NCBI RefSeq assembly: GCF_003033925.1
Contig: NZ_CP028365.1
Location: forward strand, 930,001 to 994,000
Length of the DNA: 64,000 nucleotides
Direction: 5' to 3'
Source of the DNA: Tannerella serpentiformis
Lineage (GTDB): Bacteria > Bacteroidota > Bacteroidia > Bacteroidales > Tannerellaceae
A model generated the notes under the pieces. That model worked only from the letters and a program-made list of their open reading frames with translations. It had not been told where the DNA came from and did no database searches. The first letter of the stretch is position 1. Each line of letters begins with the position of its first letter. Shown here piece by piece: positions 17,459-27,127 of the stretch. The translations under genes and the position numbers were made by a program.

Positions 17459-17824
17459 TTACTGGTTAGCTTTCTCTGCCGATTCTCTCTCTTTCGATGC
17501 CTTCAGGCCGCGGCGCTTGGCTGCGTACTCAGCGGCGAACTTGTCCTGACGGAAGGTCAGGAAGCGGATCACACGCTCGTCACGGCGGAACTGCGTCTCC
17601 AACACTTCCACGGCTTCGGGTACGGCCTTGAACTCAAGCAGCCAGTAGAAGCCCGTCGTCTTCTTGTCGATCGGGTAAGCCAGCTTCTTCAGCCCCCAAT
17701 TCTCTTCGTTCACAATCTCTGCCTTCACTGTCCCCAGTGCGGCCTTCACTTTGTCTACCGCTTCCTTTACCTGTGCTTCAGATAAAACGGGAGTTAAAAT
17801 GAAAACGGTTTCGTAATTGTTCAT
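17459..17824 (-). CDS. rpsF: 30S ribosomal protein S6
   Basis: A 121-residue S6 starting [14 protein letters not shown], the universal S6 start; an upstream in-frame reading would add 12 unconserved residues. [23 protein letters not shown] is the conserved core. The C-terminus is Lys/Glu-rich. First gene of the operon, with an excellent Bacteroidetes promoter upstream. Confidence 0.97.
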   Translation of the reverse strand: MNNYETVFILTPVLSEAQVKEAVDKVKAALGTVKAEIVNEENWGLKKLAYPIDKKTTGFYWLLEFKAVPEAVEVLETQFRRDERVIRFLTFRQDKFAAEYAAKRRGLKASKERESAEKANQ

Positions 17825-17857
17825 ATGTGTATTACTTACGCTTAAAAAATTCGGCCG

Positions 17858-17887
17858 CAAAGATAGATATTCGACTTACCTGCACAA
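17858..17887 (-). promoter_or_regulatory. Promoter of the rpsF operon (-33 TTG, -7 TATCTTTG)
   Basis: On the minus strand TTG (17885-17887) is followed after exactly 19 bp by TATCTTTG (17858-17865), matching the Bacteroidetes -33/-7 architecture. It lies 34 bp upstream of the rpsF ATG. This is the best promoter match in the window. Confidence 0.85.
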
Positions 17888-17954
17888 CCGTCAGGGTATT
17901 GTGCCACAAGATGAAGCCGCTACGATAGCTTTGCCGCCCGTATTATTTCTGATT

Positions 17955-19520
17955 ATGCACATCACCCATTCCTCCCTCCGCCACATCCTCGCATGGATGA
18001 CCCTTGCGCTTTCAGTTCACGTTTATGCAGACGAAGTCGCCGACTCTACGGCCTCTGTCCCACCCTCTGCCGGCACCTTATATAAGGTATCGTTCTCCGG
18101 CGCCGGTGCCGACGGCGGCACACCCTTCTGGATGGCCAGCCACACGCACGGACGGATGCCCATAGACATCGCCCGTTTCGGTGGCTACATGCAGGCAGGC
18201 GTGCAACACACGGGACGGCTCACCGACCGTTGGCAGTGGGAGGCGGCGATGAGCCTCGTAGCCGCCACACCACGCATCGGGCGACACGTCTTCGTCGAGG
18301 AGGCTTACGCCGCGCTCTCTTACCGCGACCGACTCGCGCTCTCCATCGGCAGTGGCGCGTGGGATGGTAACGCCGCAGCATCTCGCCCGACCAGCCCCGA
18401 CCCAACGCTAAGCAGCGGCGACTTGCTCCTCTCGCCCAACGCACGTCCCATCCCCGAGATCACGCTCTACACGCCACGCCTCACGGCCGTCCCGCTGACA
18501 GGCGGATGGCTCGCGGCAGGCGGCGACTTCGCCGTGGGACGATCGTTCGACACAGACTATCTGCGCACCGCCATCGCCCCCGAGCGTCACTATGTGCAGG
18601 GCGTCCTGTGGCACCGCAAAGCGCTCTACCTCCGCCTCCGCGATCCTCGCCCTGCATCCCTTCCGCTCGCCTTCACGATTGGCATACGCCACATGGCGCA
18701 GTGGGGCGGCACATCGACCTTGCCCAAGATGGGTCGTCAGCCGCAGTCGCTGAAAGACTTTGCGCGCATCGTCCTCGGGCAATCGGGCGGTAGCGACGCC
18801 ACCGTCTCGGATCAGATCAACGTGCTGGGCAATCATTACGGCACATTCGATTTCCGCCTCGACTACGCCGGCCCACGCTTCGCCATCTCCGCCTACTACC
18901 AGCACTTCTGGGAGGATCGCTCCGGAATCGAATGGTACAACGGGCTCGACGGCCTGGCGGGAATCTCCATCGACCTGCCCACCTTCCCATACGTGCGCCG
19001 CATCGTTGTGGAGCACCTCTCGACGATGGATCAGAGCGGCCCCTTCCACTTCATCCAGTATGACCACAAGAAATATCCCGGCTACGGTGGCGGTGCGGAC
19101 AACTATTATAATAACGGTGAGTACACCACCGGAGCGTCCTACTTCGGACGTGCCATCGGCTCGCCTCTCCTCCTCTCGCCCACCTACAACGCCAACCGTT
19201 CGCCCGCCTTCCTCCACAACCGCATCCGCGCATGGCACATCGGCGCCGAAGGACGCATCGCCGGATCTTGGGGTTGGCGTGCCCGCCTCTCGACCCTCCG
19301 CAGCTACGGCACGCCCTACGCCCCCACGCTGCGCCCGCTTGACAACACCTCCCTCAGCCTCGACATCCGTTACCTCCTGCCCGACGCTCACAGCGCGGCG
19401 CCGTCTGGCTGGGAGTTTACGGCCACGCTGGCCCTCGATCGCGGTAGCCTGATCGGCCCCCGAACCGGCGTCGGACTGACCGTCAGCCGCTGCGGATGGA
19501 TCCGGTGGGCCGGACGATAG
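17955..19520 (+). CDS. Outer-membrane barrel, capsule assembly Wzi-like
   Basis: A 521-residue protein with a signal peptide (MHITHSSLRHILAWMTLALSVHVYA-DE). It is rich in alternating aromatic strands. The pattern GGADNYYNNGEYTTGASYFG, RAIGSPLL and NRIRAWHIGAEG is shared with Bacteroidetes proteins annotated as Wzi family capsule assembly proteins. Wzi is a surface lectin barrel that anchors capsule in enterobacteria; here the role is only suggested by family resemblance. It is divergent from rpsF and ends 1 bp before the plsC stop (convergent). Confidence 0.72.
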   Translation: MHITHSSLRHILAWMTLALSVHVYADEVADSTASVPPSAGTLYKVSFSGAGADGGTPFWMASHTHGRMPIDIARFGGYMQAGVQHTGRLTDRWQWEAAMSLVAATPRIGRHVFVEEAYAALSYRDRLALSIGSGAWDGNAAASRPTSPDPTLSSGDLLLSPNARPIPEITLYTPRLTAVPLTGGWLAAGGDFAVGRSFDTDYLRTAIAPERHYVQGVLWHRKALYLRLRDPRPASLPLAFTIGIRHMAQWGGTSTLPKMGRQPQSLKDFARIVLGQSGGSDATVSDQINVLGNHYGTFDFRLDYAGPRFAISAYYQHFWEDRSGIEWYNGLDGLAGISIDLPTFPYVRRIVVEHLSTMDQSGPFHFIQYDHKKYPGYGGGADNYYNNGEYTTGASYFGRAIGSPLLLSPTYNANRSPAFLHNRIRAWHIGAEGRIAGSWGWRARLSTLRSYGTPYAPTLRPLDNTSLSLDIRYLLPDAHSAAPSGWEFTATLALDRGSLIGPRTGVGLTVSRCGWIRWAGR

Positions 19521-19521
19521 G

Positions 19522-20268
19522 TCATCGGAACTCCGGCCAGAGCGCCGAAGCAATCGTCTCACGCGTACGGTCGGCCACCTGCTGCATACGCGCAAACTCA
19601 TCCTCACCCTCGGCCAACGTCCCGCAATCAATCGGCGGATGAATCACCATCTCCAGGCGGTGTGGCCAGGCCAACCAACGGCCGATCGGCAAAACGTGAT
19701 ACGGCCCATTGAGCGTGATCGGCACCACGGGCAGCCCCCGGTCGAGCGCCACCTGAAACGCCCCCTTCTTGAAGCGTCCCATCCGCCCCGTCTTCGACCG
19801 CGAACCCTCGGGGAAGACGGCCAGCGAGAAGCCGTCCTTCAGCCGTCGCTCAGCCTCCGCGATGCTGCGGCGTGCAGCCCGCGGCGACGAATTATCCACG
19901 AAAATGAACCCCGCGGCCCGACATGCATAGCCCACCAGCGGAATGCGCTCCAGCCCAGCCTTCATCATCCACTTGATCGGGAGGCCGATGAAGCCGTAAA
20001 CCAGAAAAATGTCGAACGCCCCCTGATGATTGGCCGCGAAGACGTACGAGCGGCCCCGCTGCAGATGTTCGCGCCCCCGCACATGCACCGGCGAAAGCAC
20101 CAATAGGCATGTCAGCCGCGACCAAATCATGCCCGGGTAATACGAGAAAACGCGCTCCCCACCCAGCAGGCAGCCTACCGTTGTCAAGAGCGCCGTCAGC
20201 GCCGTCAGCAGGACAAACAGCGGCAGCGCGATCAGGATGAAATAAATGGGATAAAGCAATTTAGCCAT
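19522..20268 (-). CDS. plsC: 1-acyl-sn-glycerol-3-phosphate acyltransferase
   Basis: A 248-residue PlsC-type acyltransferase making phosphatidic acid from lysophosphatidic acid at the inner membrane. An N-terminal membrane helix (residues 5-35) precedes the catalytic NHxxxxD (NHQGAFD, 80-86); the phosphate-binding FPEGSRS is at 152-158. The ATG at 20268 gives MAKLLYPIYF; an upstream frame would add 20 residues over the promoter box. Confidence 0.92.
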   Translation of the reverse strand: MAKLLYPIYFILIALPLFVLLTALTALLTTVGCLLGGERVFSYYPGMIWSRLTCLLVLSPVHVRGREHLQRGRSYVFAANHQGAFDIFLVYGFIGLPIKWMMKAGLERIPLVGYACRAAGFIFVDNSSPRAARRSIAEAERRLKDGFSLAVFPEGSRSKTGRMGRFKKGAFQVALDRGLPVVPITLNGPYHVLPIGRWLAWPHRLEMVIHPPIDCGTLAEGEDEFARMQQVADRTRETIASALWPEFR

Positions 20269-20293
20269 CGTTTTTGTCAGTCTTTTCTTGCAA

Positions 20294-20301
20294 CAAAGAT
20301 A
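20294..20301 (-). promoter_or_regulatory. -7 promoter box for plsC
   Basis: Minus strand TATCTTTG, 25 bp before the plsC start. It agrees with TAnnTTTG; no clear -33 element. Confidence 0.6.
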
Positions 20302-20417
20302 CGTCCCTTGCCTCGTTCCCTCAGGCACTTTTTACAGCGCCCCGCGCATGCGATCTGATTTTTATCCCTTCTTTTGTGCGTAGAAATCGTAATCAATCAA
20401 CAGTAATAGATCGAACT

Positions 20418-20594
20418 ATGGGTGCTTTGAAGTATTTAGGGATCCTGATCCTCCTCATCGGCGTCGGCGTTTTGGCTGCTACCACGGCAGGCGACACAAG
20501 CAGTAACACCATGCTCCTCCTCGGGCTGGCATTGATCATCTGCGGCTACTTGGCGCACATCTTCTTCAACAAGAACAGTAAGCGCATCGAATGA
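20418..20594 (+). CDS. Small two-helix membrane protein
   Basis: A 58-residue peptide (starts MGALKYLGILILLIGVG) with two hydrophobic helices (about 5-25 and 32-50) and a basic tail (FFNKNSKRIE). Its family resembles short Bacteroidetes membrane proteins of unknown function. It is divergent from plsC and followed at once by a strong terminator, so it is probably a real monocistronic gene. Confidence 0.8.
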   Translation: MGALKYLGILILLIGVGVLAATTAGDTSSNTMLLLGLALIICGYLAHIFFNKNSKRIE

Positions 20595-20634
20595 AAAGCG
20601 GGCTCTTGAGCCCTGCCTCTTTAACGTCTTTCGT

Positions 20635-20671
20635 GCATCCTCCACCATCGCGGTGGGGGATGCTTTTTTTT
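20635..20671 (+). terminator. Intrinsic terminator after the small membrane protein
   Basis: GCATCC(T)CCACC, short loop, GGTGGGGGATGC, then eight T. Textbook rho-independent form. Confidence 0.9.
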
Positions 20672-20844
20672 GTCCCCAAACCCCGCACGACGCGAACCTC
20701 CACCCCGCTTCGTCCTCCAAAAACGCACGCCATCGGCTTCGCCCGGATCGTGACACCCCCAAGCGTTACGCCATCGGCTTTTCCCGCCCTCAGGCAACCC
20801 TCAAAAACGAATGCGAAGCAAATGTCATGGACTTTCAACCAGAT

Positions 20845-21360
20845 GTTTTATTCATAGAAACTATATCCAAAAGTGTTTCCAAAGCGTTTATCTCATTGAC
20901 GGGATCTCCCATGTATTTTATCCCTATTTCTTTCTATTGACGCCTATTCAAAAAGTGATTTCATTCTGTTTGGATGCATATCCTTATGTAGAAATAGCTC
21001 GAAATCTCGTTTATGATCAAAAAAAGCTATCTAAGAGATATATCATGCTGTCTATGACAAAAACGAGCTGAATAAAATGTTTAGAAAATTATATCGATCA
21101 TAGACAAGGAGTAAAATGCGATATGCAGTTCATTTATGTCATGATCAGAATATAAAAATGAGTTACATACTTATTTTGATCGCGTACGGTATGTATAAAT
21201 GATTCTATAAGTTGTTTGTTTGATAGATAGTACCTATAAAACAAAAGTAAGGCTGTATGAAACAAAGACAGATCGAGTAATGTTTTAGACTTACTGTTTA
21301 TGATCAAAACAGTAAATGTAAGTTTTTGGATAGTATGTCTATGAATAAAACAGTGCCTTG
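20845..21360. repeat. Degenerate AT-rich array with about 41-bp spacing, family E
   Basis: A strongly AT-rich island in a GC-rich genome. Copies of a weak dyad (ideal form TTTATGATCATAAA) are centred near 20851, 20892, 20936, 20976, 21015, 21055, 21099, 21141, 21182, 21222, 21264, 21304 and 21343: thirteen sites spaced 39-44 bp. The best copy, at 21293-21314, has ACTGTTT and AAACAGT arms around ATGATCA. Sequence between the dyads is not conserved. No gene is supported here. It separates the small membrane protein from miaB. Confidence 0.65.
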
Positions 21361-21497
21361 AAGAATCACAGTTTTAGCCCTTGAGCCGTTTTTGGGGCCA
21401 TCACGGCGGGAGTGAAACCGATTGCGCGCGTTTTTCGGAGAGAGAGGCGAATGGGAAAGGCTGTCGCCTCGATCAATGGGAGATTCGGGTCGGCGGC

Positions 21498-21505
21498 TAC
21501 CTTTG
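21498..21505 (+). promoter_or_regulatory. -7 promoter box for miaB
   Basis: TACCTTTG, a TAnnTTTG match, 25 bp before the miaB ATG and downstream of the AT-rich array. Confidence 0.65.
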
Positions 21506-21530
21506 CCGCCCGATTTTTTTAAGGTATACG

Positions 21531-22883
21531 ATGAACGAAAAGATGAAGGGAGAGACGAAAAAGTTGTATGTGGAGACGTACGGGTGCCAAATGAATGTGG
21601 CGGACACGGAGGTGGTGGCGTCGGTGATGCAAACCGATGGCTACGAGCTGACGGCCAACCTGGAGGAGGCAGACGCGGTGTTCGTGAACACGTGTTCGGT
21701 GCGCGACAATGCGGAACAGCGGGTGGTGAGCCGGCTGCAATATTTCCGGTCGCTGAAACGCGGGGGACGGCCGCGGCTGATCGTCGGTGTGCTGGGTTGC
21801 ATGGCCGAGCGAGCCAAGGAGGAGCTGGTCGAGAAGCATGGTGTGGACCTGGTGGCGGGGCCGGATTCGTACATGGACCTGCCGAACCTCGTGGGGGCGG
21901 TGGAGCGCGGCGAGAAGGCTGTCAATGTGTCACTCTCGACGGAGGAAACGTATCGCGACGTGAAGCCATTGAAGATGGCTGGGGTGCATGTGACGGGGTT
22001 CGTTTCGATCATGCGGGGGTGCAATAACTTCTGTTCGTACTGCATTGTGCCCTACACGCGGGGGCGGGAGCGGAGCCGCGATGTGGACAGCATCCTGTCC
22101 GAAATCGAGGATATGCGGGCGAAGGGATACCGCGATGTGACGCTGCTGGGGCAGAATGTGAACTCGTATCTCTATCGGTCGGCAGAGGGCGAGGAAGTGA
22201 GCTTCGCGCGGCTGCTGGAGCGGGCTGCGGAGGCGGCTCCGGACGTCAGGATCCGCTTCATGACGTCGCACCCGAAGGACATGAGCGACGAGATGCTGCA
22301 CGTGATGGCGGCACACCGGAACATCTGCAAATACATCCACCTGCCAGCGCAGTCGGGCAGCTCGCGGATGCTGGCGGTGATGAAGCGAGGCTACACCCGG
22401 GAGTGGTATCTGGACCGGATAGCAGCCATTCGGCGGATCCTGCCCGGGTGTGCCATTTCGACAGATCTCTTTTGCGGCTTCCACTCCGAGACGGAGGCGG
22501 ATCACCAGGAGACGCTCTCGCTGATGCGTGAAGTGGGCTACGATTCAGCCTTCATGTTCAAGTACTCGGAGCGGCCGGGGACGTATGCGGCGCGGCACCT
22601 CGAGGACGACGTGCCGGAGGAGGTGAAGGTGCGGCGGCTACAGGAGATGATTGCGCTGCAGAACGAGCTCTCGGAGGCGAGCAATCGGCGAGATGTGGGG
22701 CGTCGATTCGAGATCTTGGTCGAGGGCTTCTCGAAGCGTTCTCGGGAGCGGATGTACGGGAAAACGGAGCACAATAAGGTGGTTGTTTTCGACCGCGGCG
22801 GGCATCGGATCGGGGACTTTGTGCGGGTCGAGGTCGAGGAGGCCACATCAGCCACGCTGCTGGGTCGGGAGGTGTTCGATTGA
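21531..22883 (+). CDS. miaB: tRNA-2-methylthio-N6-dimethylallyladenosine synthase
   Basis: A 450-residue methylthiotransferase adding a methylthio group to i6A37 of tRNA. N-terminal MTTase-domain cysteines Cys19 (YGCQMN), Cys55 (NTCSVRDNAE) and Cys90 (LGCMAE); radical SAM cysteines Cys164, Cys168 and Cys171 (GCNNFCSYC) with IVPYTRGRERSR; C-terminal TRAM domain. These motifs favour MiaB over RimO or MtaB. The start MNEKMKGETKKLYVETYGCQ is the first sensible Met and lies after the promoter; the frame is open to 21381 but unconserved there. Confidence 0.96.
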   Translation: MNEKMKGETKKLYVETYGCQMNVADTEVVASVMQTDGYELTANLEEADAVFVNTCSVRDNAEQRVVSRLQYFRSLKRGGRPRLIVGVLGCMAERAKEELVEKHGVDLVAGPDSYMDLPNLVGAVERGEKAVNVSLSTEETYRDVKPLKMAGVHVTGFVSIMRGCNNFCSYCIVPYTRGRERSRDVDSILSEIEDMRAKGYRDVTLLGQNVNSYLYRSAEGEEVSFARLLERAAEAAPDVRIRFMTSHPKDMSDEMLHVMAAHRNICKYIHLPAQSGSSRMLAVMKRGYTREWYLDRIAAIRRILPGCAISTDLFCGFHSETEADHQETLSLMREVGYDSAFMFKYSERPGTYAARHLEDDVPEEVKVRRLQEMIALQNELSEASNRRDVGRRFEILVEGFSKRSRERMYGKTEHNKVVVFDRGGHRIGDFVRVEVEEATSATLLGREVFD

Positions 22884-22999
22884 CGCCTCGAAGTCGGCTT
22901 GAGAGGTGTTTTGGAGGCTGTTAAATATCACAAAGGGGGCGAGCGGGCCGTGGATTAGCCTTTCTTTTGCGCGCTCATCATCATCCCCGCGCGCATCGC

Positions 23000-23875
23000 A
23001 TGGCCTATAAAAAATCCGGTTCGGCATCCTTTTTCAGCTCACGTTTGACCTCCGTCATCAGCATCGCATTGGCGCTGTACATGACGGGCGTTTTTTTTGT
23101 GTTTGGGCTGTTGAGCCGCGGACTGTCGGTGTACATGAAGGAGAATCTGGCGTTCTCGGTCGTACTGAAGGACGACCTGCGCGAGTCGGATATTCGCCGC
23201 ATGCAGGATTACCTCGAGGCGCAGCCGTTCGTGCGCTCCACGGAGTACGTCTCGAAGGCTGAGGCGGCGGAGGAGATGAAAGCCGAGCTGGGGGAGGATC
23301 CGGAGGTGTTTTTAGGCTACAATCCGTTTCATGCTTCGATCGGCGTGACGCTGAAGTCGGAATATGCGAACGCGGAGAATCTCCGAGAGATTGAGAAGAA
23401 ACTGACGGCCGATGTGCGCGTGATGGAGCTGGCCTATCGCAAGGACATCATGCAGACAGTGAACGACAATATCCGGCGCATCGGGTTGGTGCTGGCACTG
23501 CTGATCGCGCTGCTCATGGTGATCTCGTTCGTACTAATCAGCAACACGATCCGCCTCCTGATTTACTCGAAACGTTTTCTGATTTACACCATGCGACTGG
23601 TGGGCGCTACGCCGGAATTCATCCGACGGCCATTCATCCGCAGCGCCGTAGTGAACGGTGCGGTGGCGGGTGGACTGGCCGACATGTTGCTGGCGCTGAC
23701 GGCTGTCTATCTACAGAACGAACTAAGCGGACTGGACCGTATCCTGCCCGTGGGTGGGGTCGTGACGGTGTGCCTCGTGCTGCCATTGCTGGGCGTGGCG
23801 CTGTCGGTCGGTGCGGCGTATTTCTCCGTGAACCGCTATCTGTATATGGAGCGGGGGCAGCTGTATTCGGTGTAG
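23000..23875 (+). CDS. ftsX: Cell division protein FtsX
   Basis: A 291-residue FtsX: first membrane helix at about 15-40, a periplasmic ECD (about 45-155) and three C-terminal helices. KRFLIYTMRLVGATPEFIRRPF is the conserved cytoplasmic coupling loop. FtsX pairs with the ATPase FtsE to control cell-wall hydrolases; ftsE is not in this window, which is usual in Bacteroidetes. It starts the cluster ftsX-DUF3098-uppP-truB-queA-folK. Start MAYKKSGSAS chosen because upstream codons are low-quality. Confidence 0.94.
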   Translation: MAYKKSGSASFFSSRLTSVISIALALYMTGVFFVFGLLSRGLSVYMKENLAFSVVLKDDLRESDIRRMQDYLEAQPFVRSTEYVSKAEAAEEMKAELGEDPEVFLGYNPFHASIGVTLKSEYANAENLREIEKKLTADVRVMELAYRKDIMQTVNDNIRRIGLVLALLIALLMVISFVLISNTIRLLIYSKRFLIYTMRLVGATPEFIRRPFIRSAVVNGAVAGGLADMLLALTAVYLQNELSGLDRILPVGGVVTVCLVLPLLGVALSVGAAYFSVNRYLYMERGQLYSV

Positions 23876-23944
23876 TCCGGAGTCGTGTAAGGGGAGAGTG
23901 AGAAGTAGCGGACGGCAATACCTATTATATGTGTGATTTGAATC

Positions 23945-24214
23945 ATGGATAAAGAAGATAAGATGAAAGATTTTGCGTTGGGGAAACTCAACTTTATGCT
24001 GATCGGGGCCGCGGTGGTGCTGATCGCTGTGGGCTTTATGCTGATGAGCGGTGGCGGGTCGACGGACGGCGTGTCGTTCAATCCTGCGATCTTTAGCAAA
24101 CAACGGATCTCGGTGGCACCGATCGTGACGATGGCCGGATTTATACTGATGGTCTTCGGGATTTTGGTGGGCGACCGTAAGACGGCGTCGGACAAGGATC
24201 AGACGGAGGCATGA
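23945..24214 (+). CDS. DUF3098 family membrane protein
   Basis: An 89-residue protein with two membrane helices separated by a short loop ([24 protein letters not shown]). This matches DUF3098, a Bacteroidetes family that regularly sits between ftsX and uppP. Function unknown; context suggests the envelope. Its stop overlaps the uppP start by 4 bp. Confidence 0.88.
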   Translation: MDKEDKMKDFALGKLNFMLIGAAVVLIAVGFMLMSGGGSTDGVSFNPAIFSKQRISVAPIVTMAGFILMVFGILVGDRKTASDKDQTEA

Positions 24215-25023
24215 ACGAGGCGGAAGCGATTGTTCTGGGCCTGATCCAAGGCCTGACAGAGTTTCTGCCCGTCAGCAGCAGCGGCCACTTGACAATAGCG
24301 GGCACGCTGTTCGGCATGAATAGCGGGAAGGAGATGCTGGCCTTCACGACGCTGCTCCATGTGGCTACGGTATTCAGTACGTTGGTCGTGCTGCGTAGCG
24401 AGATCGGTGAGCTGATCCGCGGACTGTTTGCTTTTCGGCGAAACGACGAGACAGCGATGGTCGGTAAGCTGTTGCTGTCGGCCGTGCCAGTGGGCATTGT
24501 GGGGCTGTTCTTCCGCGACTGGGTAGAGGCTGTGTTTGGCGAGGGATTGCTCGTCGTGGGCTGCATGTTGCTGCTGACGGCGTTGCTACTCGGCTTGGCA
24601 TCGTTCATAAAGCCACGGATGGAGAAGCCTGAGATCTCGTATCGCGACGCATTCGTGATCGGCGTGGCGCAAGCCTGTGCCGTGATGCCCGGACTGTCAC
24701 GGTCGGGGACAACCATTGCGACGGGTCTGGTGCTGGGCAACAAGCGTGAGGCGGTAGCCAAGTTCTCGTTTCTGATGGTGCTGATCCCTGTGCTCGGTGA
24801 GGCCCTGCTGGACGTCGTGAAAATCCTCAAGGCGGGATCGACCGAGGCAACTTTCGGTGGCATTTCACCGGCGGCGATGGTGCTCGGTTTCCTGGCTGCA
24901 TTCGTGACGGGCGTCATGGCTTGCCGCTGGATGATCGGCGTGGTGAAGCGCGGCCGACTGATCTATTTCGCCATCTATTGTGTCATAGCCGGAGCGGTGG
25001 CCATCGTTTATTCGCTGCTGTGA
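24211..25023 (+). CDS. uppP: Undecaprenyl-diphosphatase
   Basis: A 270-residue UppP/BacA membrane enzyme recycling undecaprenyl pyrophosphate for peptidoglycan and glycan synthesis. Signature 1 ([15 protein letters not shown]) is at 13-27 and signature 2 ([14 protein letters not shown]) at about residue 150; seven to eight helices. Overlaps DUF3098 by 4 bp and truB by 1 bp (TGATG). Confidence 0.96.
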   Translation: MNEAEAIVLGLIQGLTEFLPVSSSGHLTIAGTLFGMNSGKEMLAFTTLLHVATVFSTLVVLRSEIGELIRGLFAFRRNDETAMVGKLLLSAVPVGIVGLFFRDWVEAVFGEGLLVVGCMLLLTALLLGLASFIKPRMEKPEISYRDAFVIGVAQACAVMPGLSRSGTTIATGLVLGNKREAVAKFSFLMVLIPVLGEALLDVVKILKAGSTEATFGGISPAAMVLGFLAAFVTGVMACRWMIGVVKRGRLIYFAIYCVIAGAVAIVYSLL

Positions 25024-25736
25024 TGGACTTTCTGAAGGGGGAGATCGTAGGCTTCGACAAGCCGCTGGACTGGACGTCGTTTGACGTGGTCAACAAGTTT
25101 CGCTATGCCCTCTCACGACGCCTCAGCGTGAAGAAGATCAAGGTGGGGCACGCAGGGACGCTCGATCCGAAGGCCACGGGCGTCTTGGTGCTCTGCACGG
25201 GCGGCGCTACGAAGCGCATCGAGGAGCTGCAAAGTCACACGAAGGAATACATCGCCACACTGCGACTGGGCGCCACCACGCCCTCGTTCGACTTAGAGAA
25301 GCCCATCGACGCCACGTACACCACAGACCACATCACCCGCGAGATGGTGGAGGAAGTGCTCACGGCGTTCACGGGCGAGATCCGACAGGTGCCCCCCACA
25401 TTCTCAGCCTGCAAAGTGGATGGCAAACGGGCCTACGACTTAGCTCGCCGTGGCAAGGACGTGGAGCTGGAGGCGAGGCCGATCGTCATCAGTGAGATGG
25501 AGCTGCTGGACTGCCAGTTGCCGGACATGATCCGCATCCGCTGTGTATGCAGCAAAGGCACCTACATGCGGGCCTTGGCGCGTGACATCGGCGAGGCGCT
25601 CCAGTCGGGCGCCCACCTCATCGAACTACAACGTACACGCAGCGGCGACATGACGCTCGACCGCTGCATCACCCCGGATCAGATCGGGGATTTCTTAGAC
25701 CGTGCCCTCGGCGCGACGCATTCAACACGTATTTAA
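25023..25736 (+). CDS. truB: tRNA pseudouridine(55) synthase
   Basis: A 237-residue TruB, making pseudouridine 55 in the tRNA T-loop. The catalytic Asp48 lies in [35 protein letters not shown] and [12 protein letters not shown] are conserved. The ATG overlaps the uppP stop by one base, and the protein starts with the usual [18 protein letters not shown]. Confidence 0.96.
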   Translation: MDFLKGEIVGFDKPLDWTSFDVVNKFRYALSRRLSVKKIKVGHAGTLDPKATGVLVLCTGGATKRIEELQSHTKEYIATLRLGATTPSFDLEKPIDATYTTDHITREMVEEVLTAFTGEIRQVPPTFSACKVDGKRAYDLARRGKDVELEARPIVISEMELLDCQLPDMIRIRCVCSKGTYMRALARDIGEALQSGAHLIELQRTRSGDMTLDRCITPDQIGDFLDRALGATHSTRI

Positions 25737-25765
25737 TCACTGACCAAATACCCTTTTTACGCCAC

Positions 25766-26824
25766 ATGAAACTTTCGAGATACAAATTCACCCTGCCCCC
25801 AGAACTGATCGCTACGCACCCCGCGCCCTACCGCGACGAGTCACGCCTCATGGTGGTGCACCGCGACACGGGTAAGATCGAACATCGGGTTTTCAAAGAC
25901 CTGGTCAAATACTTCGGCGCCGGCGACGTGTTTGTGATGAACAACACGCGCGTCTTCCCCGCCCGCCTCTATGGCAACAAGGAGAAGACCGGCGCACGGA
26001 TCGAGGTCTTCCTGCTGCGCGAGTTGAACGAGAGCCTGCGCCTGTGGGACGTGCTGGTCGACCCTGCGCGTAAGATCCGCATCGGCAACAAACTCTATTT
26101 CGGTAAGAATGAAAACATGGATGATCTCGTCGCCGAGGTGATCGACAACACTACCTCGCGCGGACGTACGCTGCGCTTCCTCTGCGAAGGCGATCACGAT
26201 GCCTTCAAAAAGAAACTCTATGAACTGGGCCAAACACCGATACCGAAGTACATGAACCGCGAGGCCGAGGATGAAGACAAGGAGCGCTACCAGACCATCT
26301 ACGCCACCGAAGAGGGCGCCGTCGTAGCCCCCGCTGCCGGACTCCACTTCAGCCGCGAGCTGATGCGCCGACTCGAGATCAAGGACAGCCGCTTCGTCTA
26401 CCTCACCGTCCACTCTGGGCTGGGCATCTATCGCGAAATCGACGTCGAGGATCTCTCCAAACACAAGATCGACTCCGAGCAGATGATCATTGGTCGCGAG
26501 ACGATCGACGCCGTCAATACGGCCATCGACACCAACCATCGCGTCTGCGCCGTCGGCACCTCCGTCATGCGCGCCATCGAGACGGCCGTCGGTACGGACG
26601 GGCATCTCAAGGAGTTTGACGGCTGGACGAACAAGTTCATCTTCATCCCCTACGAGTTCTCCATCGCCAACTCGATGATCACCAACTTCCATCAGCCTTA
26701 CTCCACACTGCTGCTGATGACGGCCGCCTTCGCAGGCTATGAGCTGACGATGGAAGCCTACGACATCGCCATCAAGGAGAAATATCGCTTCTGCGCCTAT
26801 GGCGACGCGATGCTTATCCTGTAA
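25766..26824 (+). CDS. queA: S-adenosylmethionine:tRNA ribosyltransferase-isomerase
   Basis: A 352-residue QueA for epoxyqueuosine synthesis on tRNA. It begins [20 protein letters not shown]. It has [29 protein letters not shown] and the C-terminal [17 protein letters not shown]. Full length. Between truB and folK; a heptamer array separates it from folK. Confidence 0.97.
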   Translation: MKLSRYKFTLPPELIATHPAPYRDESRLMVVHRDTGKIEHRVFKDLVKYFGAGDVFVMNNTRVFPARLYGNKEKTGARIEVFLLRELNESLRLWDVLVDPARKIRIGNKLYFGKNENMDDLVAEVIDNTTSRGRTLRFLCEGDHDAFKKKLYELGQTPIPKYMNREAEDEDKERYQTIYATEEGAVVAPAAGLHFSRELMRRLEIKDSRFVYLTVHSGLGIYREIDVEDLSKHKIDSEQMIIGRETIDAVNTAIDTNHRVCAVGTSVMRAIETAVGTDGHLKEFDGWTNKFIFIPYEFSIANSMITNFHQPYSTLLLMTAAFAGYELTMEAYDIAIKEKYRFCAYGDAMLIL

Positions 26825-27123
26825 TTAGAGGGTAGAGGGTAGAGGGTAGAGGGTAGAGGGTAGAGAGTAGAGGGTAGAAGCAAAACGAAAGAGAGCGTAA
26901 AGCATAAACACTCGACCATCCGACTCAACCCCCTATCCTCTAATCTCCCCCCTACCCTCTATCCTCTATCCTCTATCCTCTACCCTCTACCCTCTATCCT
27001 CTAATCTCTACCCTCCACTCTCTACTCTCTACCCTCTACCCTCTACCCTCTACCCTCTACCCTCTACCCTCTACCCTCTACCCTCTAATCTCTACCCTCT
27101 ACCCTCTAATCTCTACCCTCTAT
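26825..27123. repeat. Heptanucleotide microsatellite in two opposed blocks
   Basis: 26825-26879 is about eight copies of TAGAGGG. After a 52-bp unique spacer, 26932-27123 is about 26 copies of the complement (TACCCTC, with ATCCTCT and AATCTCT variants). The two blocks can pair into a long imperfect hairpin. The second block ends 4 bp before the folK ATG, so it forms the whole folK leader. Heptamer arrays change length by slippage. Confidence 0.95.
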
Positions 27124-27127
27124 AACA

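Noticed and set aside
18408-19631. 407-residue open frame opposite the Wzi-like gene
   Set aside because: Arg/Gly/Val-rich antisense shadow with no motif; the plus strand has a signal peptide and barrel pattern.
20811-21071. Small AT-rich open frame in the 20.8-21.4 kb island
   Set aside because: No start context or conserved pattern; it crosses several of the periodic dyads, which explain the sequence better.
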